Shown: positions 38,175 through 49,707 of the stretch, piece by piece
Position numbering within the stretch: the first letter of the stretch is position 1
How the letters are laid out: the number at the start of each line of letters is the position of its first letter
From: Rotaria sp. Silwood1
Lineage: Eukaryota; Rotifera; Eurotatoria; Philodinida; Philodinidae
Direction: 5' to 3'
Assembly: GCA_905250075.1 (NCBI GenBank)
Contig: CAJNOP010000044.1
Coordinates: 124,001 to 188,000, forward strand
Length of the DNA: 64,000 nt
The notes under the pieces: model-generated
Database searches by the model: none
Told to the model about the DNA's origin: nothing
What the model saw: the letters and a program-made list of their open reading frames with translations, nothing else
Made by a program: the position numbers and the translations under genes

Positions 38175-41100
38175 TTATTCAGGTTCATTATTATTGCGTG
38201 TTTCGGGATAGATAAATTCTTGCGTGCTTAAGTTGAATGTTTCATTATTAAGAAATCTAAACAAAAAAAAAACACAGGAAGATCATTGAATATATATATA
38301 TACATGTCTAGCAACTAATTTGATCTCATACGCTTCATCTTGATCAACTAGTGGCATGTTAGTCGCTTGTCGTGTAAGACGAGATTTAATTCGATCTTCT
38401 TTCAATCTTGGCATAATACTACAACTAGGAGAGCATGAAACATAATTAATACTTTTATAATAATCGAGAAATGTTCGTGCTAAATTTCGTCCAAGTTGTT
38501 GATCTATAAATAACATATTAAAATAGCAAAAAAAAAAAAACATTCTTTCTATATAGGATTTGAGTATTAATTTTATTTCTTCTTATATTAAGTATCTTCA
38601 ATCCATTTTATATCCTGAAGGAAACCTAATTTTAAAAGAAAATTAAATTTCAAAGATAATTCTATTAGAATCTATCAAATCATTTTTCTTTTTATAGAAG
38701 GAAAAAAAAGCAATATACTATATAAATTGTTTAAAATAAGTTTGGATTCCCTCAAGCAATATTCTTTTCTTACATGTTTCTATACTATTAAAAGCTAATA
38801 TTCACAGTACATGTACTTAGAAGTGTCCTAAGGTCATTGAGATTCAAAAGAGACGATCGATTTATTTTCCAAACAATGTAAACGAAGAAAATTATTTAGT
38901 GTTTCGCTGAGAGAAACTACAAAATTTTCCAAGATTATAGATAGATTACCTCTCCTTTTCCCATCGGAATATTCCTGAAATGTACTAAATGTTAAAATCT
39001 ATTCTATATGAAAATATCAAAGTTTTTTTTTTTTTGTATTACTGTTATAGAGATATAAATGAAACCGAAGTCATGATATGTTTTCAATCATTCAAGATAG
39101 AAAAAAAAAAAAAAAAAATTTTAATCGTTCGATTATTCGCTTACGACGAGTAACTTTTAATTTGACGTCCATGACGCTTTCCAGATCTGTTATACATTCA
39201 TATAGTTCTCAATAAAAACAACAACTGTTCGCTCTTGTTTTGTATTTAGTGTGCTAATAACTTTGAGAAACAACTATCCATACTAATGAATCATATCAAA
39301 AAGTCAACTTGTTCTTATAGTAGCTGAATAATTTGCTTTTATATCTTTTCTTTTTTTTTTTAACTAAATGAAACTAGAATATTGAATAATAGATCAAAAT
39401 AAGTTTTCTTTATTCAATATTTCATAAAATAAGAAAAAAAATGTCAATCTATTACAATAAATGATAGAACAAGTTACTAAGTACATAGAATAATATTGAT
39501 GGATGATTTATTATTATTATTATTTTTCTTGAAAACAATATTATTTGTTAATCTTTCTTCAAGCAGTATCTTTTTTTTTAATGACTTGACTAATAAAGCA
39601 TGAAAAGTGTTTCTAAAAATAATTCAAACTTCTTTTTTGTAGTGATTTTGACATTGTTTGTATTTGTATAAGCTGCCGACTATTTGAAAATTGAGAGAAA
39701 ATTTTTATGTTTGTTTTTCTCATGGTTGAATGAAGTTCATTGAGTTACTTTGTATTTTTTTTTTGGTAGTGAAGCTTAGAGAAAATTAGATTAAAAGAAA
39801 AAAGCAGAAAATTTTATACAAATCGAAATATGTCAAAAAAGTATCAAGTGTCTGTAGTCCCTGGAAATGTAATAAAAATGTTTTTGAAAAAATAATGTTG
39901 AATTATTAAGAAAATAGATTTTTTTCGAAATGATAGCAATAAAAAAAGTCATAAATATGGATTTGTATTCTAAGACTTCAATCATTAGTACTTCAATTTC
40001 GAAAAAAGAAAACGATTTCAACTCTTATTCTGCTTAGTTTTATTCTTGAATACTGTGATTTGTACTTCTTCTATGATTGAAGTTCGACAAAAATTAGTTT
40101 TGAATATTGAATATACAATTCGATACATATTTCAAACATGATATTTGTTTCTTTCAAAACTGAAGTTGTAATCGGCAATACCTTAGTATACAAACCCGTA
40201 TTTATTGCTATCATATCAAAAAAACTTGATTTTTTCAACAATCACACAATATGTTTCGAAAAACATGCATGATTTTTATATTTTCTACAGGATTGTCTAT
40301 TTTTTTTTTAATCTGATTTTGCTAAAGTTTACTACAAAAATATTGTATGAATATGTTGAAACAAGATATCTACAAGTAACTCGATAAACTTTCTTCAACC
40401 ATGACAATAAAAAAAAAAAGCTGCACAATAAATTTCAAATTATCGGTACTTGAAAAATAATACATAGAAAGTTACAATTCTCATCTAGTGTTAATCTAGA
40501 TTATACATTATGAATATCAACAAAAGAACAATATATATATATATATAAAAGAAGATTGCTTGAGGGAATCAAAATTTATTTTATATCCTTTTTATGATGT
40601 AATATCTCTATCTATATCTAAATTTATGAGTTCTCTCGATAGAAAGAAAAAAAAGAATGAAGTCAATCTTTGCACTATTAAATATAAATACAAAGCAAAT
40701 ACTTTAGAAAAAAGAAAAAAGACGAAATTAAATTAAATGTTGTAACTTACATAACTCTTCAGTATAAGGTATCGCTTGAGAAGTAGTTGATGTTTGATAT
40801 GAAAAAAATGAAACTTCTAATGTATAACAATGTGTACTGTCTTGTAAACAACCACCAAGTGTTCTTAAATGAACAATAAAAAACGAAAAAAAAAAAAGCA
40901 GAATAAAATATTCATATGAATTACAATCAATTTACCGTCGTCCTGTTCCAGCTTTTAATGCATCACGATTAAATGTTGTATTATTAATTGAAAAATCTTC
41001 TGCATTACGAGATAATAAACGTGGAAAAATACTATGTTTTTCAAAACGATTTGCATCTTCATATACATTTCCATACATAAAACCATTCATCATTGTTGAA

Positions 41101-43327
41101 TGTGCATGAATATCAATAAAAAAGTCAAGTTCAAAATCCTAAAAACACAAAACATAAAAAAAAAACCACAAAACAAGAATATTATTAACAAACCATATCT
41201 TCATTTAATTTCATAATATGTGTTTTTATACCATAGATTTCTGGATGTGCCCAAATCGATGGTTCATGCCAAACACGATTAAGATCAAAACCAAGTAATG
41301 AACATCTAATTAAAAATTAAATTTTTAATACATAATAAAAAAAAAAAGAACAAGAGAACGATATGTTAACCTTTGATTACCAAGAAAAACTCCATCGGGA
41401 TTGAGCATAGGAACAATATAAAACACAATATTATCACGAAGTACTTGTGCAATTGGATGATCACTTATTATAAATTCAATAAAACCTTGACATACATATG
41501 ATGATGGTGTTTCACCGGGATGTACACGTGCTGTAACAATTACAACTTTTTTTCGTCTTCCTTTGACTAATAACGATGGATTAGCAACAGTTAATAAGTC
41601 AAGTCGACGTTTTTGCTAAAAGAAAAGAATAAAAATGTTTATTTTATTTGTTTATACAATAGTAAATGAAAGTTTTAAATCAAATCTTTACAGCTTCTTT
41701 TTCTCTATTCTATCCATAGAATTATAATCAAAGAGAATTTCTTAGTTCATCAAAATATTTCGAATTGGTAAAAATTAATCGATTTATTAGATAATCAGTA
41801 ATAGATTAAAAAAAAGTACCTTCAAAAAACATGTTTATTTTTATTTTTTGTTTTATATTGATTTTTGCAAATCTTAAAAAGGAAATATTATGTTACAGTC
41901 ATTTATATTTGTAGAAATTTGCTAATATAAAGACGTGACATAAAACCAAAAGAATCATTTACTTAACATTTGATTATCAAATACAAATCTTAAATTTTTC
42001 TATTTAGATTTTACAAAGAAAAAAAAAAGTCTAATGTTTCTCATCGAATGATTGTCAAAATTGAAGTCTCATCTTTAATAAAACATTAATATAAAAAAAA
42101 AAAATAAGTTGAAAATCTTAGCTCAACTATATTTGATATGAACATTTAAACTTACTTTCAATATATTCTATTAGTAAAAAATAACCAATTCTTTTCAGTT
42201 AAAAGAAGACTAATTACTACTTCAATAAATCTGAATCTGTTATAACTCTAAATTACAAGACTAGTTCTATTAATCAGTTTTTTTGGAATTTCATGATTAG
42301 ACTTCGAATACGATTGCATTGATAAATATGAAAAAATTTACCACACTATAAACTAATGGTCGACGTTGAACATAATCTAATCGACGTTGATCAATACTAT
42401 CAAGATAATTTTGAAGTTTAGTATATGTATATGGAAATGAATATGCAAATTGATAAACATCATCTTCACGATCAAAACAAAATGTAAATGACATAACATA
42501 ATTTTTTCTATGATCAGGAGAACGATAATAAAATACATTTCTTGTTGGTAAACGTTGCCTTTGAATATGAAATAATTTAATATTTCTTTAATTTAAAAAG
42601 AAAAAAACATTTTATTTACCATCGTTTACGACTAGTCGATTTAACTAATGGCGTCATACCATCACGATATAAAGATTTGGCTTTTGAAAAATTAACAATA
42701 TGAAAGATAACTCTCTATGAAATAAAACAAATATATATATATATAAATTCATTTTCGAAATAGAAAAAAAACAAAAACATCTCTATTATCATCAAACAAA
42801 AATCTATTATTCTTATTATTTAATTTATCTTATAGATATTTACTTGATCAGCTTTGACATTTTCAACAGTAAATAAAAACCAACATCGAAAACGAGGACA
42901 ACATGTATCAGGTCGAATAAATAAATCATATTCAAAATCATTTACATAATCAATTCGACCCAAATTACCTATTAAGAATATTTATTTCTTACGATTAAGA
43001 AAACAAAAAAACAAAAAAATTTTTGTTTTTGTTATTTAAACATACCACATTCAAATGACGCATCAAAAATTAAATGACCTTTTTTTGGTTTTCCTTCATA
43101 ATTCGGTGGAACAATTGCTACTCGTTGTACATTTCCAATTAAATGCTCATTATTAACATCAGATTCGCTATCTATTTACAAAACAAAAAAATAAGTCTTT
43201 TATTAATGCAAAAATAGAAAAATTACAAAAAAAAACAAACTATTAAACCTGAATTATTAGTATTATTATTAGTAATAGGTTTTTTTGTCGGTGATGGGCT
43301 TGGTTCATCATTGTTTTCCGACGACAT
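38175..43327 (-). CDS. AGBL4: Cytosolic carboxypeptidase 6 (AGBL4-type, tubulin deglutamylase)
   Basis: Minus-strand gene starting at ATG 43327 (first exon Ser/Asn/Pro-rich, to about 43249). Conserved exons follow: NLGRVDYVNDFEYDLFIRPD near 42950, RKNYVMSFTFCFDRED near 42490, then the peptidase M14 domain. Zinc and substrate residues are visible in HPGETPSS near 41520, NPDGVFLGN near 41395, GFDLNRVW near 41290, DIHAHSTMMNGFMYGN near 41120 and catalytic Glu in YTLEVSFFSY near 40825. A final conserved exon has LGRNLARTFLDYY near 38490. The family removes glutamates from tubulin side chains and other proteins. The 3' end is uncertain: a coding-like exon FLNNETFNLSTQEFIYPET ends at 38175, but its splice phase is not settled. 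A 2.2-kb intron lies between 38545 and 40750; most others are about 60-150 bases, with larger ones near 41620-42340. Confidence 0.9.
38745..40570. mobile_element. Putative decayed inverted-repeat element in an AGBL4 intron
   Basis: GATTCCCTCAAGCAAT at 38745-38760 recurs inverted at 40555-40570. Flanking bases also match (AATAAGTTTG against AATAAATTTT outside, ATTCTTTT against CTTCTTTT inside). Weaker inverted similarity continues inward. The 1.8-kb interior has no recognisable transposase. Confidence 0.4.
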
Positions 43328-43859
43328 TATTTATCTGTTGAAAATTTATTTTCTGAAAAATTTCAAAATCAAATTTACATTTTCAAATATTATGTCACAT
43401 AAATTTTTGTTTTTTTTATTTATGTTAATTCTAATCCGCTTAAATGTAAAGCTATTAATCGATTTCATTTGATCATGTTGCTAAGCAATTTCATTCGAAT
43501 ATTTTCAAAAAGAAAAAAATTTCTAAAAAAAAATTATTTTCTTTATTAAAAATAAAATAATGAAATAAAAAAAATCTTTTCATCTTATTTGATTATCATA
43601 ACCAACTTATTGCACCATCTATTGTATAAAAAAAAAACCAAAAATATAAAATTTTTATCTCTTTTATATAAATGATAATTAGAAAACAGTTTATATTTTT
43701 TTGTTATGATCATCTTATATTATTTTTTATTTGATAATATAGAACAAATAAACTTTTATTTATTGTATCTTATCCTCCATATAAAAAATAAATCTTTTTC
43801 TTTTTTTTTGAAAGGAAATTATTCGTGTATTTAACCACGATTCTATTTCATTTTTGTGA
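43328..43859. promoter_or_regulatory. Shared divergent promoter region of AGBL4 and NPEPPS
   Basis: Only about 530 bases separate the ATG of AGBL4 (minus) from the ATG of NPEPPS (plus). The DNA is AT-rich and without an open frame, so both promoters must lie here. No TATA box can be singled out because of the base composition. Confidence 0.55.
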
Positions 43860-46800
43860 ATGAATACATTTATCAATCGTACTCAAATACTATATCGTAT
43901 TATAAGTATAAATTTCATCGATTTATCATTTATTCCATCCATTTCTTCTTCTTCTTCTTCTTCGTATTTTCTTCTTAACAATAAAACAAAACGTTTTCAA
44001 AGTACACAAAGCAAGTAGGTTATCTTTTGAAGATATTAAAATGTCTTTCATAAATCATTCATTTTCTGTTCTTTTTTTTTTTATTTAAGTTTTTTTCAAT
44101 TCTAGATTAAAGATGACTGGTCATAGTACTGAAGAAGCAAAACCATTATTTCAACGTTTATCTAAAACAATTGTACCAACACATTATGATCTAACAATTC
44201 AAGCATATCTTGATAAATTTAAATTTAATGGAGATGTTAATATACATTTACAAGTTTGTTTCAAAAATTTTATTTTTTGTTTGAAAAAAAAAATTCATTT
44301 TTGAATTAGGTTAAAGAACCAACAAATAGTATTGTACTTTATGCAGCTGAATTAGAAGTTGATAATGCTAAAGTTAAATCAACTTCAAATGGTAATAAAA
44401 TTATTTTTGTTTTCTTTTATTTAATTTTTTTTTACAGATGAACAAGATGGTAAAATTGATTATGATAAAGAAGGTGAACGTATAACAGTCAATTTCGATA
44501 AAAAACTTGAAGTAAATAAGTTATTTTTAATAGAAATATTTCAATTATTTTTTTTTTGTTTTTGTAGACAGGTGATTATGAATTAGCATTAAAATTTGTT
44601 GGTGAAATAAATAATCGTATGCGTGGTTTCTATCGAACTAAACATACAGCATGTGATAGTAATGAAGTTCGTTATGGAGCTAGTACACAATTTGAAGTAA
44701 AAAAAAAAAAACAATTATTATTATTTTCTTCATTTGATATATTATTTTGTTTTTTAGCCTGCTGATTGTCGACGAGCATTTCCATGTTGGGATGAGCCAA
44801 ATTTTAAAGCTACATTTGATATTACATTAATTACACCGAAAAATCTTCGTGCTATTTCAAATATGGTAAGTAATTTGTAGTAAAACAAAAACAAAACGTC
44901 AAAGGATCATTTTCTTTGTTAAATTCTGCATTCTATTGAAAATTTTCATACAATCATCTATTTTTGTAGTACATAGGAAAAGAAATCAAAATGATTCTTC
45001 CTACCAGAATGAAGAATCAACCTGCAGAACCATCTTTTCATTGGTTTTTGTTTTTTGACAATGATATAAAATTTGTTTGTATCAGAGACACGATGTTATA
45101 TATTATAGATCTTCTATTAATACAAAAGTCATACTAATGAATATACAGGATGGCGCATAAGTTACCCGTTACTTTTGATAGGAACAAGATAGAGAGCTGC
45201 GCTTTTCAATATTCGAAAGAGGATGTATCACTGTATAATTCCATGTATTACTCAATGGCCTCGAATGATAATCAAATGGTAGATCACTAGTTTTTGGAAA
45301 AGTAGTGATATCATACAGGTTCAATTCTATGAAATGGATGAGACCTGTGTACCCCATGATCCACGCCTACAGCTTCATTCCCGAAACTTTTATCTTCTTG
45401 CATTCCAAAGCTATGGGTGGAACACTAGAGAATGAGGCTATGAGCGTGAATCATGGGGTACACAGGTCTCATTTACTTCATAGAATTGAACCTCTATGAT
45501 ATCACTACTTTCCAGAAAACTAGTGATCTACCATTTGATTATCATTCGAGGCCATTGAGTAATACATGGAATTATACAGTGACACATCCTTTTTCGAATG
45601 TTGAAAAGTGACGGGTAACTTATGTGCCACCCTGTATAGATATAGGATTCAAAATGTACTTATATATATAAACACATGAACAAGAAAGAAGGATAAGGTT
45701 TCTTTTTATTATTTATTTTTAAACTTTTTATAAGAACGAATTTTATTGATTTATCTTTGTGATAGACATGTTTGTCTTTGAGAATAAAGATTCTGACAAT
45801 AATGTTATCTATTAAATTTTGTATTGTTTTCTTTTTTTTTACTAGCCAATTAAATCGGAAAATGAATATGCCAATGATAAAGAATGGAAAATAACAAAAT
45901 TTAATCGTACACCAATAATGAGTACATATCTTGTAGCTTATGTTGTTGGTGAATATGATTACGTTGAAACAAATGATTCAAATGGTGTTAGTATGAAAGT
46001 TTATACACCAATGGGAAAAAAAGAACATGGACAATTTGCATTAGATGTATGATATACAAAATAAAAATTAATAAATGAAATGTTTTTTTTTTTTTTGGTA
46101 AATATTTCTAGACTGCAGCAAAAGTTCTTCCATTTTATGCAGAATATTTTAATATTAAATATCCAATTGCAAAAGCTGATCAAATAGCTATTCCCGATTT
46201 TGCTATGGGGTAAGAAATGATTTAAATAAAAAAAAAAAAAAAAGAAAGTTTTAATTTGATTTCTATTATAGAGCAATGGAAAATTGGGGTGTAAGTTGAT
46301 AATATTAATTTTTAGAACTATGATTGTATTTTTTTTTTTTTTTTTGATATTTAGTTAGTAACTTATCGAGAAACAGCACTTTTAATTGATCCAAAATTTT
46401 CATCAATGGATACACGACAACGTGTAGCTATTGTTGTTGCTCACGAACTTGCACATCAATGGTTTGGCAATTTAGTAGTATGTATGATATAATTTTTCGA
46501 TGAAAATCTGATTTTTTTTTTGTTTTTTAATATATAGACTATGGATTGGTGGACTGATTTATGTACGTTTAACAAAATTTATTTGTTTTAATATGTTGTA
46601 TGATATTATTATAGGGCTTAATGAAGGATTTGCAACATGGATTGAATATTTAGCTGTTGATAAATGTTATCCAGAATTTGACATTTGGACACAATTCGTT
46701 GCCGATACATTTGCAAGATTTCTTGTGCCAGATGCTTTAAAATCATCACATCCTATTGAAGTACCTATTGGTAAGTTCTTTATTATTGATATTTTATATT

Positions 46801-49707
46801 GAAATTTGTTTTTGTAATTTTTTGATGTCAAGGTCATCCGGCTGAAATCGATGAAATTTTTGATGCTATATCATATTCAAAAGGTTCATCAGTTATTCGT
46901 ATGTTACATGATTATATTGGTGATGATGCTTTTCGCAAAGGACTTCATAATTATTTAACAGAATATAGTTATAAAAATACAGTTACCGAAAATCTTTGGT
47001 CACATTTGGCTAAAGCATCAAATAAGCCAGTTAATGAAGTTATGTCATCATGGACACTTCAAATGGTATGTGAAATATTTGTTTCAAGATAAAAACAATC
47101 ACCTTTTTTTGCCCACTTGCTCGAATGAATCATTAGGAATCATCCTAACGCTACCGTAAACAAGCGTTTCTATGCCCTATTATGTCATTATAATACACTT
47201 AGTATTATGGGATAAAGATGACTAATGATGCCGTATTCTACTGTACATACAGCTGTATGATTAATCCTATATTTTCGGGAATATACAGCTTGTTAGTGTG
47301 TCATATGTCCCCATAAATGTCGTCTATAGAATGTATTCTTCAATCAGGGCACGTAGATCAAATAAGCACAGTTTGTTTATATGTTTTTCTTTTTGCCGTG
47401 GGATAGACGTGGCATTACGATCATTATCCACTTTGTACGGTGCAATCAAATACGACCATCATATTGTACCTATTAAATATTAGTTACGACTACAAACTAC
47501 GAAATGACAGGAGATAGTATCATATTTAGTCGTCTTGTTGACTGTAATTATCGTCCTGAGGACTTCATTAACGTGTCATATTTCATCGTAAACTGTCCTT
47601 TAAAAATCATATTCTTCGCTCAAGGTACAAACAATTCATTTCATAGAGAAAACGAAAATTGATATTTATCAAAGAAGTTTTCTCTTTTTTTGTAAATCTC
47701 TTATCAATTGAAAGAAATCTTCCTGTACAGTTCTATAGTAAATGTTACATAAAACTTACTATCAGTGTTATTCAATAGAATAGCTCAAACGTTGGCTCAC
47801 ACGATCTGAATAGAATATTTGTCAACTAGTATAAAGTCTTTATGAAAAAGGTACAACATATAATTGTCTTCTTATGTTGATTAGTCATTCTTTTTATCAT
47901 ACAATTTGAAAATTATTTGAATATAATTATTAAAAGATTATTTTCATACAATCAATAAAATAATTACATATATTTTTTCTTAGGGTTATCCACTTTTAAC
48001 TGTAATTGAAGAAAAAACTAATAAAAATCGTATTCTTAAAATAAAACAACAACGTTTTATTGCTGATGGTAGTACTGATGATGAAAATCTTCAATGGAAA
48101 ATTCCCATTACTGTTTTTACAAAATCTAATCCAAAACAAGTTGCAAAACAAGTATTAATGGATAAACCAGAAATAACAATAACATTAGAAAATGTTTCCG
48201 AAGATGATTGGATTAAATTAAATTATAATTCAATTGGTCTTTATCGTGTTAAATATGAATCGCAAACATTAGCACGTCTTAATGAACCAATTGCTAATAA
48301 AACATTAAGTCCACAAGATCGTCTTATAGTACAAAATGATGTTGCTGCTTTATGTAATGCTGGTCATCAATCATTTGTTGATTATCTTAAACTTTTACCA
48401 TCATATGCAGATGAAGATAATTTCACTGTATGGAAAGCAATTGGTAAAAATAAAAAAAAAATTATCATTTTTTTGTTTTTCGTATTCATTTAAGAATTGT
48501 TTCATTGTTTGATATGATAATATTAAAGTTGATATTTCTCGTTATAAAAAAAACACACAAACCATCTTGTGATATCATTGTGATCACAGAAGATGGAATA
48601 CTTTCTTTTTGATTGAGAAGAAAACAAACTTTAATATTTTCATATATAATCATTATGAAACTTTTATTAAACGAATATTGTTCTTTTTCTTTTGTTGCTT
48701 CGTTTCATTAATGAAAATTTATTTTAGCATCAAATATGGGTGATTTATCATCATTACTTGAATATACAGATTATTTTGATGACTTTAAAAAATATCGTTT
48801 AAATTTATTTTCATCAATACAAAAAAAACTTGGTTGGGATGCTAATCCAAGTGAAGATCCACTTTCAGCTATGTTACGTCCAATGATATTAACTATGGTT
48901 GGTAAATCTGGTGATCAAAGTGTAATTGATGAAGCAAAAAAACGTTTTCAACGTCATATTGCTGGAGATTTAATTGATCCAAATATTCGTGGAGCTGTTT
49001 ATACTATTGTTTCACGTTATGGAGATGAAAGTACACAAGAAGAACTTCGTAAAGTAATGAAAATAATGATTAAAAACCCAAGGATTTATGTATGCTTTTG
49101 TTTTTTTTTTAATTTAGTTATATGTTGCAGCAGATATGACAGAAGAAAAAGTTCGATTACTTCGTGCAATGGGTCAATCAATTAAACCGGAAATTATTGA
49201 AAATACATTAAAATTTGTATTTGAAGGAGTATGTTATATAATTTAAGTACTTCAATTTTTTTTAATGTTGCTTGAGTTTTTTGTTTTTAATTTGATTATA
49301 TAGGATAATGTTCGAATGCAAGATTCAATATCAGGTTTTGTTGGTTGTACATCAAGTTGTGATGGACGAGATTTAGTTTGGAAATTTTTACAAAAAAATT
49401 GGAAAACACTTGTTGAAAGTTTTGGTGAAAAGAGTAATTTTCTTATTGCTTTTGTTGAGGTATAAATATATTTATTTAAATTTTTATTTTGTTAATCGAA
49501 AATTGCTTTTTTTAATTTTTGATTTAGTATGGTTTATCTGATTTTGCTGATGAAAAAATAGCAAGTGAAATCAAATCATTTTTTGATACAATGAATACAC
49601 CAATCGTTGCACGGCCAGTCAAAAAAGTACTTGAAACAATTCATATGCGTTCTGAAGTACTTAAACGTGATTCAAAAGCCATAGAAAAATATTTAAAACA
49701 ACAGTAA
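43860..49707 (+). CDS. NPEPPS: Puromycin-sensitive aminopeptidase (M1 family)
   Basis: Exon 1 (43860-44014) encodes about 51 residues with no acidic residue until Asp21, rich in Ile, Arg and Ser. It is spliced in phase to 44106, which carries a second ATG at 44113 before [16 protein letters not shown]. The zinc aminopeptidase core shows GAMENWG near 46270, the [10 protein letters not shown] zinc motif at 46442-46470 and the second zinc Glu in LNEGFATW near 46620. Further family segments are [17 protein letters not shown] near 46850 and [12 protein letters not shown] near 46900. The C-terminal ERAP-type helical domain ends with TAA at 49705. The enzyme trims N-terminal residues from peptides in the cytosol. 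Human PSA also has an optional N-terminal extension before the main Met, which the exon 1 arrangement resembles. Two large introns hold a foldback element and unusual DNA. Confidence 0.93.
45146..45634. mobile_element. Foldback MITE, mariner-like ends, in an NPEPPS intron
   Basis: A 489-base near-perfect palindrome with arms of about 225 bases. Left end CAGGATGGCGCATAAGTTAC; right end, read inverted, CAGGGTGGCACATAAGTTAC. Both ends are flanked by TA, the target duplicated by Tc1/mariner transposases, and the CAGGxTGGCxCATAAGT end resembles mariner ends. No transposase is encoded. The arms differ at only a few per cent of positions, so insertion is fairly recent. Confidence 0.85.
47066..47983 (+). 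other. Long NPEPPS intron with atypical base composition
   Basis: This 918-base intron has GTATGT at the start and TTCTTAG at the end. Its middle (47110-47620) is less AT-rich and less repetitive than neighbouring introns, with CG dinucleotides scattered through it. No open frame or terminal repeats were identified. It may contain an inserted fragment of unknown origin. Confidence 0.4.

Noticed and set aside
45169-45499. Open frames inside the foldback element
   Set aside because: They are mirror images from the two palindrome arms, with no transposase motifs.
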